Assembly: GCA_020029625.1 (NCBI GenBank)
Contig: JAIBJP010000029.1
Location: forward strand, 1 to 13,989
DNA: 13,989 nt
Direction: 5' to 3'
Origin: Actinomycetota bacterium
GTDB lineage: Bacteria > Actinomycetota > Thermoleophilia > Gaiellales > Gaiellaceae
The notes beneath the pieces were generated by a model. The model saw only the letters and a program-made list of their open reading frames with translations, was not told where the DNA came from and did no database searches. Shown here in pieces: positions 1-5,610 of the stretch (positions are counted from its first letter, which is position 1; each line of letters starts with the position of its first letter). The position numbers and the translations under genes were made by a program.

Positions 1-193
1 TGTCATGGTTTTTCCCTTTCTGTGCCGCAGGTTGCCGTTACGCGGTGCCTGCCGTTTGACTCTCTCGTCATCGTCGGCGTAGGCGAGACCGCGGCCAGGA
101 ACCGGTATGAAAACGGTCTGCGACCCCCCAGAAACCCCCGTTCGAGGGACGGTTCTAAGGGGAATGCGAGCCCGCGTAGAATCTGAGGTGGCC
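1..193. other. Upstream region of the mutase gene, no gene seen
   Basis: No convincing coding sequence lies here. A reading frame that is open from an ATG at 107 joins the mutase gene in phase, but the residues before 194 (rich in Pro, Arg and Gly) do not resemble mutase N-termini. It is therefore more likely untranslated leader and promoter DNA. A TTGACT hexamer at 56-61 is followed 18 bases later only by a poor TAGGCG, so I do not call a promoter there. Confidence 0.5.
177..182 (+). promoter_or_regulatory. Possible -10 box of the mutase large-subunit gene
   Basis: TAGAAT matches the TATAAT consensus at five of six positions. It ends 11 bases before the chosen ATG at 194, so transcription would begin only a few bases upstream of the start codon (nearly leaderless). 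No good -35 hexamer is visible at the usual distance. This is a sequence-only guess. Confidence 0.35.
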
Positions 194-1858
194 ATGGCCG
201 CGACCGAGGACCACCGGGACACAGACGCAACCGAGGAGTGGCGGCGCGGCCTCTACGAGCAAAAACCCGAGCGCGACGCGCTCTTCACGACCATTTCAGG
301 GCTCGAAAACGAGCCTCTGTACACGCCGGACAACGTGGAGATCGACTACGACCGCGACCTGGGCTACCCGGGCCTCTTTCCGTACACGCGGGGCGTCTAT
401 CCGTCCATGTATCGCGGCCGTCTCTGGACGATGCGCCAGTTCGCGGGCTTCGGGACCGCCGAGGAGACGAACGCGCGCTTCCGCTACCTGCGCGAGCACG
501 GACAGACAGGCCTCTCGACAGCCTTCGACATGCCGACCTTGATGGGCTACGACTCGGATCACCCCAAATCCCTGGGCGAGGTCGGCCGGGAGGGGGTGGC
601 CGTGGACTCGCTCGAGGACATGGAGCACCTCTTCGCCGGAATTCCGCTCAGCGAGGTCTCGACGTCGATGACGATCAACGCGCCGGCGGCGATGCTGCTC
701 GCGTTCTACATCTGTGTCGGCGAGGGGCAGGACGTGCCCCGAGACCGGCTGCGCGGGACGATCCAGACGGACATCCTCAAGGAGTACATCGCGCAGAAGG
801 AGTGGATCTTTCCACCGGAGCCGTCCATGCGGCTCTGTGTGGACATGATCGAGTTCTGCGCGCGCGAGGTTCCGCTCTGGCACCCCGTCTCGATCTCCGG
901 CTACCACATCCGTGAGGCCGGCTCCACCGCCGCCCAGGAGCTCGCCTTCACGCTCGCGGACGGGTTTGCCTACGTCGAGGCGGCTGTGGAGCGCGGCCTC
1001 GAAGTCGACGACTTCGCGCCGCGTCTTTCCTTCTTCTTCAACGCCCACATCGATTTCTTCGAGGAGATCGCCAAGTACCGGGCCGCGCGCCGCATCTGGG
1101 CGAAGGAGCTCCGCGAGCGCTACGGGGCCCGAAACCCGCGCTCCTGGCTCATGCGCTTCCACACCCAGACGGCGGGTGTCTCCCTCACCGCCCAGCAGCC
1201 CGAGGTGAACATCGTGCGGACGGCGCTCGAGGCGCTGGCTGCCGTCCTGGGCGGCACGCAGTCGCTGCACACGAACTCCTTCGACGAGGCACTTGCCCTC
1301 CCGACCGAGCACGCCGTGAAGATCGCCCTGCGCACGCAACAGGTGATCGCGCACGAGACGGGCGTCGTGAACGCCATCGACCCGCTCGGGGGCTCGTACT
1401 ACCTGGAGGACCTCACCAACCGCCTCGAGGCCGAGGCCTACGACTACTTCGGACGCATTCGTGAACTCGGCGGCGTCATTGCCGCGATCAAGGAGAACTT
1501 CTTCCAGCGCGAGATCGCCGAGGCGTCCTTCCGCTACCAGACCGAGGTCGAATCCGGGCAGCGCGTGATCGTCGGCGTCAACCGCTACGAGGACCCCGAG
1601 GAGAAGGAGATCGAGATCCTCGCCATCGACGAGGCGCTCGAGCAAAAGCAGGTGGATCGCGTGCAGGCGCTGCGCTCCCGCCGCGATGCGAGAGCGGTAG
1701 AAGAGAGTCTCGCTCGCCTCAAGCGCGACGCGGCCGAGGACGGCGTCAACCTGATGCCGGCGATCATCGACGCCTCGAAGGCCTACGTCACCATGGGGGA
1801 GATGTGCGACGCCCTCCGCGACGTTTGGGGAATTTGGCGTGAGACCCCCGTTTTCTAA
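194..1858 (+). CDS. Coenzyme B12-dependent acyl-CoA mutase, large subunit (isobutyryl-CoA mutase-like)
   Basis: This is the substrate-binding TIM-barrel subunit of the methylmalonyl-CoA mutase family (554 aa), which moves the thioester-bearing carbon of an acyl-CoA by a radical mechanism. The B12 domain is not fused; it is encoded separately at 2762. Recognisable blocks are RGVYPSMYRGRLWTMRQFAG, STAFDMPTLMGYDSDHP and SGYHIREAGSTAAQ. In P. shermanii methylmalonyl-CoA mutase the substrate pocket has Tyr89, Arg207 and His244. Here the aligned residues are Phe83, Gln201 and His238, with exactly the same spacing (118 and 37). Phe/Gln is the pair known from isobutyryl-CoA mutase; the hydroxyisobutyryl-CoA mutase pair is Ile/Gln with a nearby Asp, where this protein has Ala110. 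Automatic annotation would probably say methylmalonyl-CoA mutase. The start at 194 is preferred over in-frame ATGs at 107 and 164 because of the GAGGTGG just upstream and the family length. The 3' end carries an end-duplication element. Confidence 0.93.
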   Translation: MAATEDHRDTDATEEWRRGLYEQKPERDALFTTISGLENEPLYTPDNVEIDYDRDLGYPGLFPYTRGVYPSMYRGRLWTMRQFAGFGTAEETNARFRYLREHGQTGLSTAFDMPTLMGYDSDHPKSLGEVGREGVAVDSLEDMEHLFAGIPLSEVSTSMTINAPAAMLLAFYICVGEGQDVPRDRLRGTIQTDILKEYIAQKEWIFPPEPSMRLCVDMIEFCAREVPLWHPVSISGYHIREAGSTAAQELAFTLADGFAYVEAAVERGLEVDDFAPRLSFFFNAHIDFFEEIAKYRAARRIWAKELRERYGARNPRSWLMRFHTQTAGVSLTAQQPEVNIVRTALEALAAVLGGTQSLHTNSFDEALALPTEHAVKIALRTQQVIAHETGVVNAIDPLGGSYYLEDLTNRLEAEAYDYFGRIRELGGVIAAIKENFFQREIAEASFRYQTEVESGQRVIVGVNRYEDPEEKEIEILAIDEALEQKQVDRVQALRSRRDARAVEESLARLKRDAAEDGVNLMPAIIDASKAYVTMGEMCDALRDVWGIWRETPVF

Positions 1859-1949
1859 TCGCCGGGGGTGAATGAGGGGGCGGGCCCCCTCATGGCGTGA
1901 GACCCCCGTTTTCTAATCGCCGGGGGTGAATGAGGGCGGGCTCCCTCAT
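1835..1949 (+). repeat. Tandem duplication of the mutase gene tail plus hairpin (58 + 57 bp)
   Basis: Bases 1835-1878 recur without change at 1893-1936 (44 bp). The unit covers the last seven sense codons (WRETPVF), TAA, a 13-base spacer containing CGGGGGT, and a palindrome. The first palindrome has arms ATGAGGGGG (1872-1880) and CCCCCTCAT (1885-1893) around CGGG. The second is a slightly decayed version, ATGAGGG (1930-1936) and CCCTCAT (1943-1949), differing by a two-base loss and a C to T change. The unit starts exactly on the TGG codon. The identity of the copies implies recent duplication of an already inserted element, since an older displaced tail lies just beyond at 1955. Confidence 0.9.
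1863..1949 (+). mobile_element. End-replacing palindromic element, copy 1 (duplicated)
   Basis: The element core reads CGGGGGT, GA, ATGAGGGGG, a short loop, CCCCCTCAT. It is present twice because of the 58 bp tandem duplication. It sits between the attached end of the mutase gene (stop 1856-1858) and a displaced synonymous version of the same end (1955-1972). There is no open reading frame inside, so if it moves it must be mobilised by something elsewhere. It shares core and polarity with the copies near 2727, 3946 and 9055. A simple terminator is an alternative role, but no T-run follows the stem. Confidence 0.6.
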
Positions 1950-1954
1950 TGGAG

Positions 1955-1972
1955 GAAACGCCGGTCTTCTAG
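1955..1972 (+). pseudogene. Displaced original 3' end of the mutase gene
   Basis: The six codons encode E-T-P-V-F-stop, the same as the end of the mutase (1841-1858), but four of the five sense codons and the stop differ: GAA for GAG, ACG for ACC, CCG for CCC, GTC for GTT, TAG for TAA. The preceding bases TGGAGG would extend the match to W-R-E if one G had been lost. The TAG (1970-1972) overlaps the antisense hydrolase stop through the palindrome CTAG, suggesting that the two genes originally met tail to tail here. The match is short, so the call leans on the three sister cases. Confidence 0.6.
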
Positions 1973-2685
1973 ACCTCGACGACGAGGCCGTCGTGGGCGA
2001 CGGGGACCCCGTCGGGCGAAGGAAGCTCGACCGGTCGGTGCGTCAGGAGGATCCGACCATCCGCGGCCGCGAGCGCTTCTTCTGCGGTCAGGTGGCCTCG
2101 CAGCTCGCCGTCGGTCGTTCCATCAGCGAGGGTGGCTTCGCAAACGAACAGGTCGGCGCCTCGTGCGAGCGTGGCGAGCTCGTCGGTCGGAGCCGAATCG
2201 CCGGAGTATGCGAGCACCCGTCCGCGTTCAGGATCACGGACGCGGAATCCGAACGCTTGCATTGCGTAGTGCGGGAGTTGGACCGCCTCTACCGTGAACC
2301 CGGCAGCCTCGAACGGCTTGCTGGGCGCGTACTCCCGTAGCTCGAAGGCACGCTCCCACATACGCGGCACGCCCCAGAACGAGGTGAACGTCTCGAGCTC
2401 TTGCTCGCCACCCGGTGGCAGCCAGAGCTCGGGGCGGGTCTGGCCGGCTTCCGGGCTGTAGGCGTTCAGCCATGCCCAGGGAATGAGGTCGCCGCAGTGG
2501 TCGAGGTGCCAATGGGTGATGGCTATCGCATCTGGCCTGACGCCGTCTTCACGCAGGCGCGCGAGCACCCCGGGACCGCAGTCGAGAAGCAGCTTTCCCG
2601 GCCCCTCGACGAGGTATCCGGACTGGGCGCTTCCGGGGTTCGGCCACGCCGGCGAGGAGCCGATGACGGTCAACCGCACCTCCAT
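1969..2685 (-). CDS. Metallo-beta-lactamase-fold hydrolase (RNase Z / YhfI-like)
   Basis: This 238-aa protein has the metallo-beta-lactamase fold. The zinc motif HWHLDH is at residues 58-63, preceded by the strand LLLDCGPGV (about 32-40) and followed later by SGDSAPT and LLTHRPVE, the usual metal and strand motifs near the C-terminus. The N-terminus MEVRLTVIGSSPAWP and the total length resemble the YhfI / ribonuclease Z-like group, whose natural substrates are mostly unknown. No signal peptide is seen, so it is probably cytoplasmic. The ATG at 2683-2685 is chosen because family similarity begins there; the longer frame upstream crosses the mutase small-subunit gene. It lies antisense between the two mutase subunit genes, tail to tail with the large subunit and head to head with the small one. 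A link to acyl-CoA metabolism is only positional. Confidence 0.88.
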   Translation of the reverse strand: MEVRLTVIGSSPAWPNPGSAQSGYLVEGPGKLLLDCGPGVLARLREDGVRPDAIAITHWHLDHCGDLIPWAWLNAYSPEAGQTRPELWLPPGGEQELETFTSFWGVPRMWERAFELREYAPSKPFEAAGFTVEAVQLPHYAMQAFGFRVRDPERGRVLAYSGDSAPTDELATLARGADLFVCEATLADGTTDGELRGHLTAEEALAAADGRILLTHRPVELPSPDGVPVAHDGLVVEV

Positions 2686-2690
2686 ATACT
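2663..2690 (+). promoter_or_regulatory. Likely promoter for the mutase small subunit, placed for a leaderless start at 2698
   Basis: The -10 hexamer TATACT (2685-2690, five of six to consensus) is preceded 16 bases upstream by ATGACG (2663-2668), a fair -35. Only seven bases separate the -10 from the GTG at 2698. That is the spacing expected if transcription starts at the GTG itself, giving a leaderless message. The -10 overlaps the start codon of the antisense hydrolase. The GTG now begins only an orphan 10-codon frame, and the real gene starts 64 bases further on. Confidence 0.55.
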
Positions 2691-2697
2691 TGCCTAC

Positions 2698-2730
2698 GTG
2701 GGCCGAAAAATCCGCGTCGTCATCGCATGA
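2698..2730 (+). pseudogene. Displaced original 5' end of the mutase small-subunit gene (10-codon remnant)
   Basis: GTG starts a frame reading MGRKIRVVIA-stop. Its last seven residues (KIRVVIA) are identical to residues 6-12 of the intact small subunit at 2762, yet six of the seven codons differ synonymously (for example ATC against ATA, CGC against CGA, GTC against GTG twice). The TGA falls in the left arm of the palindrome at 2727. The remnant sits correctly behind the TATACT box, so it appears to be the ancestral start cut off by the element. It could still be translated as a leader peptide. Confidence 0.75.
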
Positions 2731-2761
2731 GGGGGGGACGCCCCCCTCATCCACCCCCCGT
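2727..2761 (-). mobile_element. End-replacing palindromic element, copy 2 (inverted, at a 5' end)
   Basis: A perfect 10-bp stem is formed by ATGAGGGGGG (2727-2736) and CCCCCCTCAT (2741-2750) around GACG, followed by CCACCCCCCG. Read on the minus strand it gives CGGGGGGT, GG, ATGAGGGGGG, CGTC, CCCCCCTCAT, the same layout as copy 1. The GGGGGT side faces the intact gene body, as in the 3'-end copies. It separates the orphan 5' end (2698) from the intact start (2762) and leaves no Shine-Dalgarno sequence before the intact start. Confidence 0.7.
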
Positions 2762-3175
2762 ATGAGCCCGGCCAAAAAGATACGAGTGGTGATCGCGAAA
2801 CCTGGATTGGATGGCCACGACCGGGGGGCGAAGATCATCGCCCGGGCCCTCCGCGACGCGGGCATGGAGGTCATCTACACGGGCCTCCACCAGACCCCCG
2901 CGCAGATCGTCGAGACCGCGATCCAGGAAGACGCCGACGCGGTCGGTATCTCCATCCTTTCGGGTGCCCACATGACCCTCATCCCGAGGATTCTCGAGGG
3001 ATTGAAGGAGAACGGGGTGGAGGACGTCCTCGTCGTTGTCGGCGGAACGATTCCGAAGCCGGATGTCGAAGAGCTCAAGCGCCAGGGCGTCTCCGAGGTG
3101 TTCACGCCGGGAGCGCCGGTGTCCGAGATCGTCGACTTCCTCAAGTCGCACGCTCGCGTCGAAACCGAAGCGTGA
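2762..3175 (+). CDS. Cobalamin-binding small subunit of the acyl-CoA mutase
   Basis: This 137-aa protein is a stand-alone B12-binding domain that carries adenosylcobalamin for the large subunit at 194. The full base-off signature is visible: D17-x-H19-x-x-G22 (DGHDRG; His19 would be the lower cobalt ligand), S64-x-L66 and G94-G95. The length fits the small subunits of isobutyryl- and 2-hydroxyisobutyryl-CoA mutases. The ATG at 2762 follows CCACCCCCCGT with no ribosome-binding site; translation might depend on re-initiation after the orphan frame 2698-2730. Residues 5-12 repeat that orphan, but in rarer codons (ATA, CGA). It overlaps the hydratase gene by four bases (GTGA), implying coupled translation. 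The two subunit genes are separated by the antisense hydrolase, which is unusual for a heteromeric enzyme. Confidence 0.93.
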   Translation: MSPAKKIRVVIAKPGLDGHDRGAKIIARALRDAGMEVIYTGLHQTPAQIVETAIQEDADAVGISILSGAHMTLIPRILEGLKENGVEDVLVVVGGTIPKPDVEELKRQGVSEVFTPGAPVSEIVDFLKSHARVETEA

Positions 3176-3945
3176 GCATCGACGTCGAGCGCGACGGCGG
3201 CATCGCGACCGTCACCGTCAATCGCCCCGACGCCCTCAACGCCCTCGACCTGGAGCACGCTCAGGAACTTCTCGAGCGGCTGGAGGGGCTTGCCGCCGAG
3301 GAAGAGACACGGGTCGTTGTCCTCACCGGATCCGGAGACAAGGCCTTCATCGCAGGCGCGGACATCAAGTACATGCAGGGGCTCGGGGTCCTGGAGGCCA
3401 GGCGCTGGGGCGAGCTCGGGCACGCCTGCGGTCAATTGCTGGAGACGATGCCGAAGCCGACAATCGCCTCGATCAACGGTTACGCCCTCGGTGGGGGGCT
3501 CGAGCTGGCGCTGGCCTGCGACCTGCGCCTCGCGGCCTCGACGGCCAAGCTCGGCCAGCCCGAGATCGACCTGGGCATCCTCCCTGGGTGGGGCGGCAGC
3601 ATCCGCCTCGCGCGGACGACGACGCTCGGGTTCGCAAAGGCGCTTATCTTCACCGGCCGTCCAGTCGACGCCGCGGAAGCGCTCGAGCACGGCCTCGTGA
3701 ACGCCGTCTTCGAGCCAGGCGAACTGATGGAGAAGACGCGCGAGCTCGCCGAGGGCCTCGCCGCCAAGAGCCCGCTCGCGCTGGCCTACGCGAAGGAGGC
3801 AACGAACCACGCCCTCCAGGGCCCTCATCGGACGAACCTCGAGACCGAGGCGCGGCTCTTCGCGCTGATGTTCTCGTCGGAGGACCAGAAGGAGGGGATG
3901 GCGGCGTTCGTCGAGAAGCGCGAGCCCCGCTTTACTGGCAGCTGA
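3172..3945 (+). CDS. Enoyl-CoA hydratase (crotonase family)
   Basis: This 257-aa crotonase-fold enzyme should add water to a 2-enoyl-CoA in beta-oxidation. The oxyanion-hole segment IAGADIKYM is near residue 61. The glycine-rich GYALGGGLELALACD holds Glu111, and GQPEIDLGILPGWGG holds Glu131. These two glutamates have the same 20-residue spacing as Glu144 and Glu164 of rat mitochondrial hydratase, so hydratase activity is likely, rather than a crotonase-fold isomerase or hydrolase. The GTG start overlaps the mutase small-subunit stop (GTGA). With an isobutyryl/butyryl-CoA mutase beside it, crotonyl-CoA or methacrylyl-CoA are plausible substrates (inference). The last codons (CCC CGC TTT ACT GGC AGC TGA) are the attached copy of a duplicated gene end; the displaced copy ends in SGR instead of TGS. 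Confidence 0.93.
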   Translation: MSIDVERDGGIATVTVNRPDALNALDLEHAQELLERLEGLAAEEETRVVVLTGSGDKAFIAGADIKYMQGLGVLEARRWGELGHACGQLLETMPKPTIASINGYALGGGLELALACDLRLAASTAKLGQPEIDLGILPGWGGSIRLARTTTLGFAKALIFTGRPVDAAEALEHGLVNAVFEPGELMEKTRELAEGLAAKSPLALAYAKEATNHALQGPHRTNLETEARLFALMFSSEDQKEGMAAFVEKREPRFTGS

Positions 3946-3982
3946 GGAGGGGGTTCATGGGGGAACCAGGGGTTCCCCCATG
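3946..3982 (+). mobile_element. End-replacing palindromic element, copy 3
   Basis: Directly after the hydratase stop come GGAGGGGGTT and then a perfect 12-bp stem: CATGGGGGAACC (3956-3967), loop AGG, GGTTCCCCCATG (3971-3982). The layout GGGGGT, TC, ATGGGGG, loop, complementary arm ending CAT(G) matches copies 1 and 2 but lacks the A after ATG, and it shares the longer AA-C stem with copy 4. A displaced copy of the hydratase tail follows. No T-run follows the stem, so it is not a typical intrinsic terminator. Confidence 0.7.
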
Positions 3983-4044
3983 TTGAGAAGGAGGGGATGG
4001 CGGCGTTCGTCGAGAAGCGCGAGCCGCGCTTCAGCGGCCGCTAG
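3983..4044 (+). pseudogene. Displaced original 3' end of the hydratase gene
   Basis: Bases 3986-4025 are identical to 3887-3926 inside the hydratase gene (40 bp, shift 99). After that the copies diverge by codon choice: CCC/CCG, TTT/TTC, ACT/AGC, AGC/CGC, TGA/TAG. Both encode KEGMAAFVEKREPRF followed by TGS-stop (attached) or SGR-stop (displaced). The displaced tail has its own ATG (3997) with AAGGAGGGG immediately upstream, so a 15-residue peptide could be made. I read it as the ancestral C-terminus cut off by the palindrome. Confidence 0.85.
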
Positions 4045-4060
4045 GAGCAGCCGATGCTCC
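4044..4060 (+). other. Small hairpin before the DUF3592-like gene
   Basis: GGAGCA (4044-4049) and TGCTCC (4055-4060) form a six-base stem around GCCGA. It starts on the last base of the displaced hydratase stop and ends four bases before the GTG at 4065. It includes the only GGAG near that start, so it could mask the ribosome-binding site, or it may be chance. Confidence 0.35.
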
Positions 4061-4064
4061 CTAT

Positions 4065-4484
4065 GTGCGTGCGCTCCGGATCGCTGTCTTCTTCCTGGTA
4101 GCGGGCCTGCTCCTGGCCGCGGTCGGCTGGAAGGAGTGGCGGGTCCATCGAGCGATCGAGGCGGGCCCGCGCACGGACGCGGTCGTGATCGGGGAAGGCC
4201 GTTGCCCGGGGTGGCAGTCGTGCACTCCTTCGGAGACGGCCGTCTCGGTTGCCTTTCGTCTGCCGGACGGGACGCCGAGGGGGGCGAACGTAACGGTCGA
4301 GAAGGAGGAAAGGCACCCGATCGGCTCGCGCCTGGCGCTTCGCTACGACCCGCAGCATCCCCAGCACGCCGAGTACGTCCTCCACAGGTCGCGGGCGCTT
4401 GGCGCTCTAATCGCGGGCTTCCTGTGCATCGTCGGGTCGGTCGTCGTGGGGGCGGTCTTCCGCCGTCCTTCGCTGCTAGCCTGA
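4065..4484 (+). CDS. Small two-helix membrane protein, DUF3592-like
   Basis: This 139-aa protein has a hydrophobic helix at each end (about residues 6-22, RIAVFFLVAGLLLAAVGW, and 112-132, LGALIAGFLCIVGSVVVGAVF). Between them is a soluble, beta-rich stretch with SETAVSVAFRLPDG and GSRLALRYDPQHPQHAEY. That layout, and the closing RYDPxxPxxA motif, fit DUF3592 proteins, whose function is unknown. Two cysteines (in EGRCPGWQSC) lie in the soluble part and could form a disulfide outside the membrane. The GTG start is the first in-frame start after a stop; nearby ATGs at 4054 and 4063 are out of frame. It precedes the TPP riboswitch and so is not under its control. Confidence 0.7.
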   Translation: MRALRIAVFFLVAGLLLAAVGWKEWRVHRAIEAGPRTDAVVIGEGRCPGWQSCTPSETAVSVAFRLPDGTPRGANVTVEKEERHPIGSRLALRYDPQHPQHAEYVLHRSRALGALIAGFLCIVGSVVVGAVFRRPSLLA

Positions 4485-4485
4485 C

Positions 4486-4575
4486 TCTCAGCGGGAGTCC
4501 CTGGCGGGGACTGAGAGGCGGCCACGAGGTCGCGACCGGAGAACCTGATCTGGGTCATGCCAGCGGAGGGAGCGG
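4486..4575 (+). promoter_or_regulatory. TPP riboswitch (THI box) controlling thiG-thiS-thiE
   Basis: The conserved pieces of the thiamine pyrophosphate aptamer appear in order: GGGAGTCCC leading to the GGGGACTGAGA segment (CTGAGA at 4511-4516), a variable stem (GCGGCCACGAGGTCGC), then ACCTGATCTGGGTCATGCCA (4543-4562) and GCGGAGGGA. The last part closely matches the family ACCTGATCTGGNTAATNCCAGCG-AGGGA pattern. The GGAGGGA at the 3' edge (4565-4571) lies five bases before the thiG ATG, so the aptamer itself contains the probable ribosome-binding site. Ligand binding should therefore block translation. No separate terminator hairpin is seen between aptamer and gene. The exact 5' boundary is approximate. 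Confidence 0.93.
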
Positions 4576-4576
4576 G

Positions 4577-5341
4577 ATGGACGACACACTGACGATCGCC
4601 GCGCGGAGCTTCCGCTCGCGCCTCATCCTGGGCACCGGAAAGTACGAGACCTTTGAGCTCATGCGCGCTGCGATCGAGGCGTCGGGTACGGAGCTGGTGA
4701 CCGTGGCCGTGCGCCGCATCGACTTCGACGAGCCGGGGGAGGACATCACTTCCTTTCTGACGGAAGACATCCTGCTGCTCCCGAACACGTCCGGTTGCGA
4801 GACGGCCGAGGAGGCGGTGCGGATGGCGAAGTTGGCCCGCGCAGGAGGCCTGCCGGACTGGATCAAGCTCGAAGTCATCCCCGACCCGCGCTATCTCCTC
4901 CCGGACCCCGTGGAGACACTGAAGGCGGCGGAGACACTCGTCGCAGACGGGTTCACGGTGCTTCCGTACATGCTCCCGGACCCCGTCCTGGCGAAGAAGC
5001 TCGAGGAGGCCGGCTGCGCGACGGTGATGCCCCTCGCTGCGCCGATCGGCACCGGGCGCGGCCTGAAGCTCCGCGATTCGATTCGGATCATGATCGAGCA
5101 GGCAGAGGTTCCCGTCGTAGTCGACGCCGGGCTCGGTGCGCCGTCCCACGCCGCCGAAGCGCTGGAGCTGGGCGCCGACGCCGTGCTCGTCAACACGGCC
5201 ATCGCCCGCGCGGACGACCCCGTCGCGATGGCGCGCTCCTTCCGGCTCGCCGTCGAGGCCGGTCGTACTGCGCGCCTGGCCGGGATCATGGAGGAGAAGG
5301 AGACGGCTGTTCCGTCCAGCCCGGTGGGAGGGACGGTCTGA
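4577..5341 (+). CDS. thiG: Thiazole synthase ThiG
   Basis: ThiG (254 aa) builds the thiazole phosphate half of thiamine from deoxyxylulose 5-phosphate, dehydroglycine and the sulfur carried on ThiS. The start ARSFRSRLILGTGKY is typical. Lys97 in WIKLEVIPD is the lysine that forms the imine with the sugar. GAPIGTGRG-like (AAPIGTGRGLKL), VVDAGLGAPSHAAEALELGADAVLVNTAIARA and the phosphate-binding glycines complete the TIM-barrel. The ATG lies just after the TPP riboswitch, which supplies the ribosome-binding site. Its TGA overlaps the presumed CTG start of thiS, so the synthase and its sulfur carrier would be translated together. No thiO or thiC is in the window. Confidence 0.97.
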   Translation: MDDTLTIAARSFRSRLILGTGKYETFELMRAAIEASGTELVTVAVRRIDFDEPGEDITSFLTEDILLLPNTSGCETAEEAVRMAKLARAGGLPDWIKLEVIPDPRYLLPDPVETLKAAETLVADGFTVLPYMLPDPVLAKKLEEAGCATVMPLAAPIGTGRGLKLRDSIRIMIEQAEVPVVVDAGLGAPSHAAEALELGADAVLVNTAIARADDPVAMARSFRLAVEAGRTARLAGIMEEKETAVPSSPVGGTV

Positions 5342-5541
5342 CAACGATCGTCGTGAACGGGCGAGAGCAGGCCGTCGAGCCCGGGGAGACGGTCGCTCGA
5401 CTCCTGGATCGCCTGGGACTCGGAGGTCGCTTCGCGCTCGTGGAGCGAAACGGGGAGCCCGTCGAGCGGGATCGCTACGCGGAGGTGGAGCTTGCGAGCG
5501 GAGACCGGCTCGTGGTCGCCCGCCCCGTCGCCGGCGGATAG
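5338..5541 (+). CDS. thiS: Sulfur carrier protein ThiS (probable CTG start)
   Basis: This small ubiquitin-fold protein (about 67 aa) ends in Gly-Gly (ARPVAGG); the terminal glycine is thiocarboxylated and delivers sulfur to ThiG. The N-terminal TIVVNGREQAV strand and GDRLVVARPVAGG tail are typical. No ATG, GTG or TTG occurs early enough in frame: the first GTG (5353) would remove the first beta strand. CTG at 5338 overlaps the thiG stop as CTGA, and GGGAGGG (5326-5332) lies five bases upstream, an ideal ribosome-binding site. I therefore place the start at CTG, a rare but known initiator. The protein family call is firm; the start codon is inference. Confidence 0.9.
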   Translation: MTTIVVNGREQAVEPGETVARLLDRLGLGGRFALVERNGEPVERDRYAEVELASGDRLVVARPVAGG

Positions 5542-5548
5542 ACGCTCC

Positions 5549-5569
5549 GACCGGCAACGTGCGCCGGTC
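5549..5569 (+). other. Hairpin after thiS
   Basis: GACCGGC (5549-5555) and GCCGGTC (5563-5569) pair around a seven-base loop. The stem begins seven bases after the thiS stop and has no T-run, so it is not a standard terminator. It might affect mRNA stability between thiS and thiE. Confidence 0.35.
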
Positions 5570-5610
5570 ACTGCCGGCTGCAAAGCGTCGTCAGACGGTG
5601 TCCTCGGTCG

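Noticed and set aside
107..193. In-frame extension of the mutase from ATG 107, containing ETPV and CCCCCGTT similar to the duplicated mutase end
   Set aside because: Only about 12 bases resemble the tail, there is no hairpin or stop, and the extension has no family similarity; most likely coincidence in C-rich DNA.
1835..1949. CRISPR or similar repeat array
   Set aside because: Only two directly adjacent units without unique spacers, containing coding DNA and a stop codon.
1926..2340. Plus-strand open frames opposite the hydrolase gene
   Set aside because: They are antisense shadows of a well-supported metallo-beta-lactamase-fold gene and show no family motifs.
3956..3982. Intrinsic transcription terminators at the strong hairpins after the hydratase and etfA
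   Set aside because: No T-run follows either stem, the etfA copy lies inside an operon, and both are followed by a duplicated gene end, which a terminator does not explain.
3980..4576. Long open frame starting at the hairpin ATG 3980 and running into thiG
   Set aside because: The part before 4577 is Arg/Ser/Gly-rich out-of-frame translation of the DUF3592-like gene and the riboswitch; thiG starts at 4577.
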